Source: Acephala macrosclerotiorum (lineage: Eukaryota; Ascomycota; Leotiomycetes; Helotiales; Mollisiaceae). Taken from it: a DNA stretch of 64,000 nt. The translations under genes were made by a program, and so were the position numbers. The stretch spans positions 28,897 through 92,896 of the forward strand of contig MU119425.1 in assembly GCA_014904845.1 (NCBI GenBank), written 5' to 3'. Shown one piece after another: positions 34,992 through 45,837 of this stretch. Within the stretch, counting starts at the first letter, position 1; the number at the start of each line of letters is the position of its first letter. The notes under the pieces were generated by a model. That model was not told the DNA's origin, searched no databases, and saw only the letters and a list, made by a program, of their open reading frames with translations.

Positions 34992-36113
34992 ATGGACGAG
35001 TTTGCGCAAAGCAGAGAAGACGATGATCTGTTCGCAGACGAATTCGAACCGGTCGCAGATTCTACCGCAATTATTGAAGAGGTCAAGCCTGCGTTTGCTA
35101 CTCCCCAATATGAAGAATCAGCAATCTCGAACCCCCCTCAAGCTAGCAACCATGCGCCGCGATACCAAGGACAAGAGCGACGAGGAAGAGGAGGCCGAGG
35201 CCGAGGCCGAGGACAAGAACGAACACACAACCAGAATGGATTAGGCGCATCGAGATACGCAGATCCACCACCTCAACCCGCTCCTGTATCGAGTCATACA
35301 CCGGCTCCAGAAGCTCCTCCCTCTCAAGCAACCACTCAATCCGATAATGCGCCTCCTCCCACGGAACCAGCAAACCCTATCGCAAGCACACGAACACCAG
35401 CCGTCCGTGGCGATCGCTCAGCGACCGGCGGCCCAGCCCACAAGAAGTTGACTGAGGAAGAACTCACCGCAAAGATGGCACAAATGGCCATCTTAAACGA
35501 GAAAAAGGCAGAGCGCCACCGTCTCTCCGAAGCAGATCAAGCGGCATTCCAACATCGCGAGAAAGAGCTTGCCAAGGAACGAAAAGAAAAGGCTCAAGCG
35601 GAGAAGAAAAATGAGCGACTGATGGAGATGGAGCGAGCCAAGAATCGGGAGCGGAAGATGAAGGCGCAAGGCGGGAGGGAGTGGGATAGTGAGAAACTCG
35701 AGACTGATATCGTTGATGGAAGAGGGAGAGGGAGGAGTTCTGAATATGTTAGAGGAGGTCATGGTGGGGTAATCAGAGGGCGAGGAGCTGGGGGTGGGCT
35801 GGGGGATAGTAGGTGGAGCGCAGCTGGTGATGAGGTACCAGTTGAGGAGTTTGAGTCGACTAGAGGACGAGGTAGAGGACGGGGCGGCAGAGGGGGGAGA
35901 AGTGGTCGTGGTGCGAAGGGTTCGGGCTCTGTGGTGCCGACTTTTGAAGACTTCCCATCGCTACCGACAGCTCCCAAAACCTCTTCCGGGGGCGAGGTGA
36001 AGGCAGCTACAGAGGCCGTGAAGTCACCAATGGAGACGGCGCATGACTGGGCAGAAGAAATGGCGACACCAGTCGAGGAGAAGAAAGATCCAGGAAATGG
36101 GAATTGGGACTGA
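34992..36113 (+). CDS. RGG/RG-repeat RNA-binding-type protein
   Basis: Intronless, 373 residues. An acidic N-terminus (EDDDLFADEFEP) precedes an RG-rich block (RRGRGGRGRGRGQERT) and a Pro-rich linker. A charged helical core follows, starting KKLTEEELTAKMAQMAILNE and continuing through Lys/Glu coiled coil. A second, longer RGG region comes next (GGVIRGRGAGGG, RGRGRGGRGGRSGRG), then a conserved-looking C-terminal motif VPTFEDFPSLPTAPK. Such proteins bind RNA and ribosomes through arginine-methylated RGG boxes. The core resembles conserved uncharacterised fungal proteins, but I cannot name a yeast counterpart. Likely cytoplasmic. Confidence 0.82.
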   Translation: MDEFAQSREDDDLFADEFEPVADSTAIIEEVKPAFATPQYEESAISNPPQASNHAPRYQGQERRGRGGRGRGRGQERTHNQNGLGASRYADPPPQPAPVSSHTPAPEAPPSQATTQSDNAPPPTEPANPIASTRTPAVRGDRSATGGPAHKKLTEEELTAKMAQMAILNEKKAERHRLSEADQAAFQHREKELAKERKEKAQAEKKNERLMEMERAKNRERKMKAQGGREWDSEKLETDIVDGRGRGRSSEYVRGGHGGVIRGRGAGGGLGDSRWSAAGDEVPVEEFESTRGRGRGRGGRGGRSGRGAKGSGSVVPTFEDFPSLPTAPKTSSGGEVKAATEAVKSPMETAHDWAEEMATPVEEKKDPGNGNWD

Positions 36114-36672
36114 AATTGATCATGACATGATGAAGCACTGGAATTATTGGGAAAATTGGCGTTTGGATAAGACTCGTCTACGGACTTGAGCGGAGCGCAT
36201 TATACCGTCGATTTTGGACTGTCTTCTCCCTGAACTGTGCTGTGATTCGCCTTTGTGCTCACACAACTCGTTACTTATATCCGGCCCGAGTTCTCCACAA
36301 TCTGACTTGAAAGACTGACCACAGGCATGACCCCTTGTGACCAAGGGTAACAATGAATCATTCGAGGAGTGTTGGATGTAGCGGACTAATATCTGACATG
36401 AGGGTGCCACTTAGAAGCTACCAACGTAGATTTGGCAACAAGGGACATTCACGGTGGAGTGTTGAGTAGGACCTCTCCTCAGACAAAGTGGGCCAATGTC
36501 CGACATAGAATTTTGGCTTATAATCTGTTAACCTGATTGTACCGACGTGGGTCAATCAGGTTCCCAGATGGTGGAAGTTCTCCCACCGCGGATGACCGGA
36601 ATCTGGAGCACCGCATGGAGAAGACGAACACTGTAGTAAATGTGCAAAGATCTATTCATTAATATATACCCC
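36114..36672. other. Intergenic between convergent genes
   Basis: 3' flanks of the RGG gene and gpi16. Nothing else seen. Confidence 0.4.
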
Positions 36673-38520
36673 TCACTGTGTTTTCTTAACCTCTTCCCTC
36701 TTCTTCCTCCTAAACCTCCCCAACAACCTCCCACCCGCCGCAGCAATCTTCAATCTCACCGTCCTCAAATCCCACTGATCCGCCTCATCAACAGCCACAA
36801 ACCTCCTCACCAGGAGATTAAAGACAAACCCAAAACTCAACGCCATCACCGTACTCGTGAGAATAATCACGTTATATGGCATGCTAAAATCCGGCGTTGG
36901 GAGAGGGAGGAGGAGGGATGTGGTTCGAATACTGACATTACCAATAGTGATTACTGCTGGCGCGATATCAAAGCCTCTGTTTGCGTCAGGAGGATATTCC
37001 GTATAGCGAAGGATGGCTTTTTCGAAATCGTATGTCAAGACGACAGTCGAGTTCGCAGGGATGAGAATCCGAACTTCAAGCTGCGTGCCTCGTTTCCGGT
37101 CCAGGGCAGGGCGGTAATACATCTCTTGAATGACCGGTTCGTCCTGGCCATTGATTTTAGCTTTCAAGGTGTGGAGGTAGAGTTTCATGAACCACGGAAG
37201 GGATTCCATGTAAACGAAATCTACTGATTCGGTCGGAGAAGGGTTTGTGAGGATTGCTTGGACGCCGCCGCGTTCTTGGCCGTAGCCGATGAATGAGCGT
37301 TCTGCGTAGAGGAGAGGTTGTTCGAGGGGGGCCTTTTCGGAGATGTCCTGTTGGGGTAATGTCATGTCAAAATCGCCGTCTGGGGCGACCTCAAAGCAGC
37401 GTAGGTAACCGCTGGCATCTTTATGCTCATGGGCTCCTGCCGAAGTGAAGACATGACGAGCGTGAGGGACGTTGATGCAGACGGGGTCGGCTCCATCGGT
37501 TGCGAGGGGGCAAGACCCTTTGAGAGAATGCCCAAATATTTGGGATAGACTCCAGCCTTCTTCTTGGGCCGCAGTGTCCAACGGGAAGCAAGTATCATGG
37601 GAGTTGTATGGCTTCGAGGTGTCACACTTCAGCTCCTCATTTGCGACCGGTCTGGGGATTGGGTTGTCTAACACGCCTTAGTAGTAAATCTAAGCAATCG
37701 AGTAGAGCGGCATACCTCTGGGACGTTTCGATCTCTGAAGGTCCAACACCATATCAATCGTCTGAGTAATTTGAAGCTGGCATTCTGTCTCCCCTTCAGC
37801 ACAAACTGGTCGCACATCAATTGACATACTCTGCCAACTAGCATCAAAAAGCTTATGTCCATCCAACAAGCTCGAGATCCCCGCCTTCCCCTTACACGGC
37901 AATAACTTCAGAAAAGGGGTCAGATTCTCCGTACAGACAACCTCCCTCGGCAAAGTCCCATGCAAAAGATGGAGATTCTCCAACGTAGAATCATTGTGCC
38001 CTTCAGAAGGCTGGAAAGACATCACCGGTCTCGTCGTCCTTGTCGAATCGATGAAATTCAGCGAGGCACAAAAGAGGCCAGACAGCGCATTTGTCAGAGT
38101 CAACCATCGTCCATCAGCCCTTCGTCAATTAGCCATTGTCCCACAAAACTTGGGACACTCATACTCTTCATCAGTCTCAGCTTCAACCCAGGCCCATAGC
38201 TCGACTCCCGTTCCTCCCTCTCGAGCTCCTCCCCATGGTCTCGCGCCCCAGCTCTCGGCATCCCATCTCCCAAGACTGAACCTCAAATGTAATTCCCTCG
38301 TATTCGCATGCTGCAATATCTGTCCCAGTGATCGCGGGAAGTATCTAAAGTTCTGCTGTTCGAATGAAGCCCACGTCGTATTACTCTGGAAGTTGAACGA
38401 AGCAAGTAGTAAGCTGGGATGTAGAGGTCGAAGGAGAAGTTGTTCGTGGTAATCGGATGCTGTGGTCTGTCCGAAAAAGATGAAGCCAAGAATTAACAGT
38501 AGGGACTGTAGTTGACGCAT
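36673..38520 (-). CDS. gpi16: GPI transamidase subunit Gpi16 (PIG-T)
   Basis: ER-membrane subunit of the GPI transamidase, which attaches GPI anchors to proteins; Gpi16 is disulfide-linked to the catalytic Gpi8. Exons 38520-38159, 38119-37716 and 37676-36673 give 589 residues (yeast 610). Both introns are only 39 bp. The first restores the family segment EADGRWLTLTNALSGLFCAS and the second RSKRPRGVLDNPIPRP. Signal peptide LLLILGFIFFGQTTA; conserved LHLRFSLGRWDAESWG, SLNFIDSTRTTRP, the Cys in PREVVCTENLTPFLKLLPC, and a C-terminal transmembrane helix (ILTSTVMALSFGFVFNLL) with a short basic cytosolic tail. Divergent from luc7. Confidence 0.95.
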
Positions 38521-38711
38521 GGCTTCCAGCGCCAGAATTTGCTATGAAGGAATCATGGAGTGATGTGTGCTGTAGAAGTGAGGGTTGATGTTGATCAGTC
38601 GCGCCTCGTGGAGCTTTTTAGCGCGAGGCTTGCGATGATTTTATCGTTTTCTCAGCCGCGTCTCTTGAACTTCGACACATCAACAACGTCAAGTCACAAT
38701 TGATCGCAACG
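38521..38711. promoter_or_regulatory. Bidirectional promoter of gpi16 and luc7
   Basis: Only 191 bp separate the two start codons, so the two housekeeping genes must share a core promoter region. No specific factor sites are recognised. Confidence 0.6.
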
Positions 38712-39661
38712 ATGGCGGCAGAACAGAGAAAGCTTCTAGGTAAGAATATTATGGATATGGACATCTATGCGACTCCGTTCTCGCTCCCTTCGAGCTTTTA
38801 ATATTAACTAACACTTCCACAGAACAACTCATGGGCGCCGGTGCCTCCTCCCGGGCAGCCCAACTGTCCATCACTGACCCCAAAGTCTGCCGCTCCTACC
38901 TCGCCGGCACCTGCCCTCACGACCTCTTCACAAATACCAAGCAAGACCTTGGTCCCTGCCCAAAAGTCCACAGCGAACCCCTCAAAACCGAGTACGAAGC
39001 CGCTCCCGAATCGCAAAAACAAAAATGGGGCTTCGAATACGACTATATGCGCGACCTACAGAAATACATCGACGAATGCAATCGCAGAATTGACGTCGCG
39101 CAGAGGAGGCTAGAGAAGACGCCAGATGAGATTAGGCAGACGAATGCGCTGTTGAAGCAGATTAGTGATTTGAGTAAGAGTGTCGAGACAGGGTTGATGG
39201 AGATTCAGGTTCTAGGAGAACAGGCGGAAGTTAGTAGGGCTTATGAGGAGTTCTTTCGGATAAGACAGGCTATGGCCACGAAGGCTGACAAGGAGAGGGA
39301 ACTCAAGGCCCTGTCTGATACGAGTGGGCCAAGCGGACATCAGAAGTTGCAGGTTTGTGATGTTTGTGGAGCGTATCTGAGTAGGTTGGATAATGATAGG
39401 AGGTTGGCAGATCACTTTTATGGGAAGATGCATTTGGGGTATGCGCAGATGAGGAAGACGTATGAGGCTTTCCCGAAGGAGCTGAGAGGAAGGAGACCAC
39501 CGATGCAGGATGATGGTGATCATAGTCCAGCGGGTGGAAGAGGTTTCGATGGTGGCTATGGAGACGGTGGTTATGGAAGGGGGGCATTTGGGGGTAGGGG
39601 TGGTGGACGTGGAGGAGGTTTCAGAGGGAGAGGGAGAGGAGGATTTAGAGGCAATTGGTAG
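38712..39661 (+). CDS. luc7: U1 snRNP-associated splicing factor Luc7
   Basis: Component of U1 snRNP that influences 5' splice-site choice. Exons 38712-38739 and 38823-39661 give 288 residues, starting MAAEQRKLLEQLMG. First zinc finger: KVCRSYLAGTCPHDLFTNTK then CPKVH (CCCH). Coiled-coil linker (RRIDVAQRRLEKTPDEIRQ). Second zinc finger of C2H2 type, VCDVCGAYLSRLDNDRRLADH...GKMHLGY. RGG/GYGG-rich tail instead of the RS tail of animal homologues. An 83-bp intron splits codon 10, a position common in fungal orthologues. Confidence 0.95.
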
Positions 39662-40146
39662 TGGTCCATCATTGGCGTTCTCGGATTATGGGAGGCGTTT
39701 GGTGGATCTCTACGGCACTTGGACTCTGAAGGCAGTATCAAAATGGAATATTAATCACATGCCAGTGGCTTCCTTTCTTCTGGTGTTCATATGTGAGGCA
39801 AGAGAGGACGTTCCCTGCCCTTCTATACCACAGAAACACTATTCAGGTACTCATTCCAGAACAAATATTATATCAAACACAATATACAAAACAGCTTGAG
39901 AGCGTTTGCTCAAACCGCCCATTGTCTAGAAAATGGGACACGGCTGCATAGAGACTCGACTTCGAGTAAATACAACAATTACGAGAAGTGGAAAAAGGAC
40001 AAACGGGGGTCTAAAGCCATCAGCAGTGATCACGCTCCAGCATTGAATGTTGAAAGGGCAGTGGGCATCAAAACCGAATATCCTAGCAAACGCTCTGAAT
40101 GCTGCCTTTATTGGTACATAGCCTCAACGGACTGGAGTCATGAAAT
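39662..40146. other. Intergenic between convergent genes
   Basis: 3' flanks of luc7 and pre9. No supported gene. Confidence 0.4.
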
Positions 40147-41072
40147 CTAGCTGATTATGCGATCCCCACCATCTACACCACTCTCATCCTTCGCCAGATC
40201 GTGCTCCTTCAATAAAGTCATGATTTCATCCGCACCCCAAAGGTGGTGGTAAATACGTCCGTCCTTCGTCTTTCCTACCGTAGCAAACTCAACTATATAA
40301 TGTCAGCAAAATATACCTCCAAAAGTAACAGGACAACATACTCTTCTCACTGCTCAACTTGGTCGAATCCATAGTCTTGCTCAACACCTTGACCGCCATC
40401 CCACAAGCCTCCTTAAGATCACAATCTTCCTTATAATCCTGTTTCAAAAGACTCTGAGCAGACGCATTATTTGCACCAACACTCGTAGCCTTCCATCCAC
40501 CATAGTTACCACTGGGATTGCTCTGATACAGCTGGAATTGTCTCTGGGGATCGTAGCCGGCGTAGATGAAGGAGACACCGAAGGGACGGAGACCACCATG
40601 CTGAGTGTAGCCTTGCTTGAGATCGCATAATCGACGGACGAGCTGCTCACAGGGGATGTCTTCGTTGTAGGTTAAGAGGTAGCGTTGGGCGGCTTGGCGG
40701 GCGTAGTTGATGAGGATGTTGGCGTCGGCGGTCATGCCTGCTACAGCGCAGATCATGTTGCTGTGATCATATTAGCAGGAAGTTCGTCCAGATTGGAAGA
40801 GAGATCGTACTCGTTCAAGATATAGAGCTTCTCTGCTGAGGTATCCTGTTCGAGGAGCTTGCTCGTAACCTTTCTCTCTGCTGCCAACACGATGCCATCT
40901 TTCGCTAATATGCCTAATGCGGTTCCTGCATGGGAGATAGCCTCCAGAGCATATTCGACTTGATAGAGACGCCCTTCTGGGGAGAAGATGGTAGTCTGGA
41001 GCTTGGTCAGCTTGTTTGGGAAGGAGGCTAGAGCTTGTTTGAGCTCACTCTAGAATCGTATCTTCTCGACAT
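40147..41072 (-). CDS. pre9: 20S proteasome subunit alpha-3 (Pre9, alpha type-4)
   Basis: Alpha-ring subunit of the 20S core that gates substrate entry; non-catalytic. Exons 41072-41049, 40995-40811, 40760-40342 and 40292-40147 give 257 residues (yeast 258). N-terminus [20 protein letters not shown] with the alpha-subunit signature [14 protein letters not shown], then [35 protein letters not shown] and [16 protein letters not shown]. The small first exon encodes eight residues. All joins are in phase. Divergent from the WW/FF-domain gene. Confidence 0.97.
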
Positions 41073-41317
41073 CGTTGCAGATTGTAGAGTAGAGGGGTGG
41101 AAGGTTTAGGGGAAAGAAAAGCTGAGGAGCGTGAATCCTCAATCAGCGGATGTCGTTGTAGATTCGATGTCCTACCGCTGGTTGTACTTTTAGAGCTTGA
41201 AGCTCCAGGCACGGAAGGAGCACGCGTCCTAGCGCGAAACCCCAGATTTGAGGCTCCAACTTTTCTTGGCCCAAATTTATTTTCGAGATCAACTTCGAGA
41301 AATGCAATGCCTGCAAG
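41073..41317. promoter_or_regulatory. Shared promoter of pre9 and the WW/FF-domain gene
   Basis: 245 bp between divergent starts. If the WW/FF gene starts upstream of 41318 the region is shorter. No specific motif is recognised. Confidence 0.45.
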
Positions 41318-42976
41318 ATGCTAAAGTCGACACATCAAAAGATTCCTCTACCAGAAGGGTGGACAGAGCATAAAGCTCCTACAGGACATTCGTATTACTA
41401 CAATGCTGCGACGAAGCAGTCGACATATACTCGACCGGTAGCTGCTCCTGCGCTGGTAGCTCCAGTCCCTCCTCCCACCACCCCGGCGCAGAGTTTCTTG
41501 CAATATCAAGCCGTTGAAGGCCAACCAAGTGCTGGAGCGCCTTTCAATGGTTTTCCCACTGGAGGACAACCACATGGCGGGCGAGGTGGATTTCGTGGTG
41601 GGAGAGGAGGGCATGACCGATCGAGAGATTCGAGGCCTCAGCCGACAGACAAACCAATATCGCGGCATGCTATTCCCGACAACGAGAATTGGTTTCTGGT
41701 ACACACGAAACTTGGGCGGAGATTTGCCTACAATTCAGCCAAGGACCAGAGCTACTGGCGCATACCTGATAAGTTGAAGGAAGGCATATTGGCCCTCGAC
41801 CAGCAGAGGATCAAGGAGAAGGCGGACGCATTGGCTGCACCCAAGGAGACTACGGCCGCTCCACAAGGGGCAGCAGCACGTCCTACTATAGCAGTGGATC
41901 AACCTACAGTAGACGCCGAAAGAGCAGAGGATAGTTCGGAGTATGAAGAGGTTGAAGTCACAGACGACGAGGGCGATGATGACGAGAACCCATCGAAACG
42001 ACAGCGAACAGACGAAGATGTCCCAAATGAACCAGTCGAGTTCAACGAGGATGACATCGCATACCAGCTGGCAGCAATGGGTCAGGAATATGGTCTAGAC
42101 CCAGGAGAGTATGGTGATGAGACCATGGAAGGCTGGGAAGAGGGACAAGAGGGTATGGATATCACCGAAGAAGACTCAAATGCGCTTTTCAAGGACCTAC
42201 TGAATGACTTTGGCATCAACCCGTACAGTCCATGGGAGAAGCTTGTGGAGGAGGGCAAGTTGGTGGACGATTTGCGGTATACTGCATTGACCAGCATGAA
42301 AGCAAGGAAAGAAGTCTGGGAAGAGTGGTCTAGAGAGAAAATCAAGGAACTACGAGACTTACGAGCGAAGGAAGAGAAAAAAGATCCACGAATACCATAC
42401 CTCGCCTTCCTCCAGAAGCATGCCACACCAAAACTGTACTGGCCCGAGTTCAAGCGAAAGTACAAGAAGGAGCCGGAGATGCGAGATTCTGCAATAGCCG
42501 ACAAGGATCGAGAGAAGTTTTACCGGGACCATATCAATCGTCTGAAGCTTCCCCAATCCACATTAAAGACAGATCTTACTACACTCCTAAAGTCGCAACC
42601 ATTGTCCCAGCTGAACAGGGACACTTTCACCTCTCATCTACCTCCTGCGGTCCTGGCGGATATACGATTCATTTCTCTTCCATCGGCGACACGAGACGAG
42701 CTCGTCGAAGCTTACATCTCGACATTACCACCAACGCCTGAATCCAATGGGAACGAGGAAACTGAGGAGCAGATAAAACAGAGACAGGATCGTGATCGTC
42801 GGCAGAAGGCGTTGGAGGATCGTGAACGACACGTTGCAGAACAAAAGCGACAGCAGAGGAGAAATCTCGAATTCGGAAAGGGCAGACTTCGGGAAGAGGA
42901 AGCGGAGATCTCGAGAGCTATGAATATCTCGAAGAAGGGATTGAAGGACCATCTGATGGAGGTAGATGGAGCATAG
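41318..42976 (+). CDS. WW and FF domain protein, TCERG1/Dre4-like
   Basis: Nuclear transcription-elongation/splicing coupling protein by family. 552 residues without introns from ATG 41318. WW domain at about residues 11-41 (LPEGWTEHKAPTGHSYYYN...STYTRP). A Pro/Gly-rich region with an RGG patch (GGRGGFRGGRGG) follows. A second, degenerate WW domain lies at about 123-155 (NWFLVHTKLGRRFAYN...YWRIP). Next are acidic stretches and at least one FF domain starting about residue 285 (ALFKDLLNDFGINPYSPWEK). Further FF-like helices lie around LYWPEFKRKYKKEPE, and the C-terminus is charged coiled coil (RQDRDRRQKALEDRERH). Domain order fits S. pombe Dre4 and animal TCERG1, not Prp40. The start is not certain; an upstream exon is possible because a CTGCAAG acceptor-like sequence precedes the ATG. 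Confidence 0.85.
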   Translation: MLKSTHQKIPLPEGWTEHKAPTGHSYYYNAATKQSTYTRPVAAPALVAPVPPPTTPAQSFLQYQAVEGQPSAGAPFNGFPTGGQPHGGRGGFRGGRGGHDRSRDSRPQPTDKPISRHAIPDNENWFLVHTKLGRRFAYNSAKDQSYWRIPDKLKEGILALDQQRIKEKADALAAPKETTAAPQGAAARPTIAVDQPTVDAERAEDSSEYEEVEVTDDEGDDDENPSKRQRTDEDVPNEPVEFNEDDIAYQLAAMGQEYGLDPGEYGDETMEGWEEGQEGMDITEEDSNALFKDLLNDFGINPYSPWEKLVEEGKLVDDLRYTALTSMKARKEVWEEWSREKIKELRDLRAKEEKKDPRIPYLAFLQKHATPKLYWPEFKRKYKKEPEMRDSAIADKDREKFYRDHINRLKLPQSTLKTDLTTLLKSQPLSQLNRDTFTSHLPPAVLADIRFISLPSATRDELVEAYISTLPPTPESNGNEETEEQIKQRQDRDRRQKALEDRERHVAEQKRQQRRNLEFGKGRLREEEAEISRAMNISKKGLKDHLMEVDGA

Positions 42977-43499
42977 TTGCTCTAAATACAAGATATGATA
43001 CCCAAGTGTCTAATGGTTGTCGTTTGATTATGCTCCGGTTCGCTGCTGTGATTTCCCGTACTCCTCACCCTTGCTTCAGATCGACAGGGCAGTTCCAGGA
43101 TTCTCGGCTCCGCAATCTCAATTGAAACATGAAACATCAAGAACAAAACCAATCATTGAGCTTCATTTGCATATGCACAAAAACAGACGAAGTTGGATTG
43201 CCTCAATCCCATTCGCGGCTTTATTTGGATGAACGGAAATTCCCGAGATACATGGGACTATGAGATGATTGGAGAAGGTGACTGCATTCAGCAGCAAATC
43301 AAGGAAGGTGCGCTAGTCGTGTTCTACAATCCTTTTCAACGGCACTTTCTTTTCTTCCTATTTACAAATGCAGGATCATGACACTTGAAGACAAACTAAC
43401 TACATCGTTGAATTGATCAGGCTATCCTCGTTAGACCCCAATCGCGTCCTAAAAGCATCCAAACTTCCTCCTCGACTACGACGAACACATCTCTTCAAG
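42977..43499. other. Intergenic
   Basis: 3' flank of the WW/FF gene and promoter of the secreted-protein gene. Open frames across it have no conserved features. Confidence 0.4.
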
Positions 43500-44197
43500 A
43501 TGTTCTCTCTACGCAACGCCCTCGCCCTTACCCTCACCTTCGCCATCAGCACCGCGATCGCAGATACTTTCACTCTCACAGCCTCTCTTCCAGCTAGCCC
43601 ACTCGACGGCCTTCCTGTCAACGCAGCCGGCGAAGCTTTCTCCCTCGGCGGCTCGCCTAGTTTCTATTGTCCTACCAGCGTCAGTTCAGCTTGCCCCAAC
43701 ACCACAGAAACAATCTTCGCCGCGGAATTGACTGCTCTTGATGTACGTTCTTTCCGTTTTTTTCACTCTCAAACCCATACTAATTTCACATGCAGGTCGA
43801 AGTTCCAGGCGGTCAACAAGTCTACGTCCAAGCAAACGGTGCTCTAGGCTTCACTCAAGCTCATTCAGCTTCCGTCCCTCCTGGCGCGACCATTGGCGGT
43901 TTTGTTAATGTCACCGTCGCTTCTGATTGCCATGCTCCGTGGGAGGTCATTACGTGGAAGTCGCCTGATGGATCAACCGGTTTGTTTTCTCCTAACCTGA
44001 GGTGAGAGTTGCTGATGAGATGAGCAGGAGGCATCGAGGCTTGCTCAGAAGTTCCTGCTGATACGAATGGTACGGCGGTCTACAAGGTGTATGCTGTTAC
44101 CCCGGGGTTCAATCAAACTGGTTGTGTGAAGCTTGCTGGCTTGCTTGCTAGTTATCTGGGGAATGGTGCTCCGTTTGGTGCTTGGCAATACATTTGA
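43500..44197 (+). CDS. Secreted protein of the fungal IgE-binding-protein-like family
   Basis: Exons 43500-43742, 43796-43979 and 44028-44197 give 198 residues. Signal peptide LALTLTFAISTAIA. Conserved features remembered for this ascomycete family: SPLDGLPVNAAGEAFSLGG, SFYCPTSVSSACPN, VEVPGGQQVYVQANGALGF, TQAHSASVPPGAT, then ACSEVP and a C-terminal GAWQYI. Paired Cys fit disulfides. Members are abundant small secreted or wall-associated proteins. The allergen-like name comes from Aspergillus homologues; a biochemical role is not known. An upstream in-frame ATG at about 43413 would put 29 basic residues before the signal peptide, so I prefer 43500. Confidence 0.85.
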
Positions 44198-44756
44198 GGG
44201 AGAGATGAACCCCACCGGTTTTGCTTCACCTTGAGCCTAGCGATCAGGTGTCGCATTATGATATTATGGAGGTAGCTACAACATGCGACTGACATGACTG
44301 GGACAAGTTCAAATCTCGTGTGAGCAGATTTTTGGAGACGCATTTGTACAGTACGTTTCTTCAAGAATTGTGTCCGATACTAGCAGACCAACCATTGAGC
44401 TAGCACTAGTCCTCATACAATCTCATAGTTAATATAATGTTCGAGAGCCTTTCATCTCAGCGCCTTCGAGTTGGCTCTCATTGGAAAAGAAGATGTATCA
44501 GGTGCTGTGGCGTCGCTTTAGATAGCTGGGAAGAGCGCGTTCTTGCTTGCGATCGTTGCAACTCCACGCGTCCATCTCTCACTCAATTTACGTCGCATCA
44601 CATCCTGCCAACCGGAATCTCCGAACACATTCATATCTGTGAGCTCCACTTACGCTGTTCGCTTTGCTCATAATTGTTACGGATTTCTTGCCCTCTAGAT
44701 CAGCTGAACACGTGTTTCACCGCTTCTCCATGTCACGATAGGTCTCCCAGTGGGCA
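44198..44756. other. Intergenic, no gene seen
   Basis: 3' flank of the secreted-protein gene. A short sequence near 44305-44319 resembles a tRNA B box but there is no cloverleaf. Confidence 0.4.
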
Positions 44757-45238
44757 CCGCAACAACCTCTCGCCATGGCCTTAGTCATTTGGCCCAGAAG
44801 CTTCATGATCATTGGTGTGCTATTCGACTCATCGACTACCCATTTCTTTACACACCTCCGCCAGAGGTATGGGTCAACAACAATCATACCTGGGAAGCTC
44901 AAGAACATGATCAGAATCAGTCGAAATCTCCCACTCACGAAAGAAGACCATCTCAAAGGCATCGCAGTTTGTCTCGGTCGTCAATACGAACAATTTCCAC
45001 ACCCTGTCATCGAAGATCACCTTATTCCTAGAATCCCCCTGCATCCAAAAAAAATGTCGACCAGCTCCATTTGCAGCTGGCCTGCGTAGCAGCACCTGCG
45101 TTAAGAGATACTTATGACAAAGTCGGACTTCAAAGATGGTTCGAAGACAATAAAAATGGATCCAATCCCATTATGGGATACGGTCCATCATTCGATAATC
45201 CAGGGGCGGCACATCTTGCTCACAAGGAAATGGTGTAG
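44757..45238 (+). pseudogene. Frameshifted gene fragment, unknown family
   Basis: Two coding-looking segments in different frames. The first contains ISRNLPLTKEDHLKGIAVCL and FPHPVIEDHLIPRIPLHPKK. It reaches a run of eight A (45047-45054), after which the other frame continues NVDQLHLQLACVAAPALRDT and KVGLQRWFEDNKNGSNPIM, ending GAAHLAHKEMV at a stop at 45236-45238. The composition looks like one globular protein interrupted at the homopolymer. I cannot identify the family or a start codon. It may be a decayed gene or a gene with a sequencing error. Confidence 0.35.
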
Positions 45239-45837
45239 AGGTTTTGTCACGACCGCGCGCCGGTGAATTCTGTAGGGCTGCAGCTCATCCGGCATCGTCG
45301 TCTAGAATGCACGGAGCAAAACATGACGAAGTGTTGTATGAGCACTTGTTTGTGGAGAAGCATGGGAACATTCGCGGGCAATAGCAAGGCACTTTCGTTC
45401 CTGATCAAACACTCGTAGGCCTTGCTAACATTGCCTTTAGGTGCCGGACCTTCAGAGGCGCCAAATTTTAGAAATATGCCTTCCGTTACACAGATCTCAG
45501 AAGGATCTACAGCCCAGATTCTTAGACAAATGTTCAATGACCAACTGTTATCGCACACCTGGTCAAATGATCACCTAGACCACTCTTGTATTGCATGACG
45601 ACAATGAAATACAACGAAGAAGCCATTGCAATCATTAAATATTGCGTGTGCCTCTACCTATTCTTCGCGTTCGTGATTTACCTTTGTTATTCAAGTTCGT
45701 TTAGTGGCAATGCATTTAAGTCTGTTTCTATTTTCAAATACAACTCTAACAAAAGACAAAGCAGCTCGCAAAATCTTGCTTCTAGACCTAGTCCGGCGAC
45801 TGGAACTCTTCTTTATCCTCACCTGCTCCCTTGGGAG
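45239..45837. other. Intergenic or decayed sequence
   Basis: No supported coding sequence. Open frames here lack conserved features. The segment from about 45590 is A+T-richer than its surroundings. Confidence 0.35.

Noticed and set aside
44305..44319. tRNA B-box-like sequence agttcaaatctcg
   Set aside because: Flanks do not form a T stem and no A box or acceptor stem is present.
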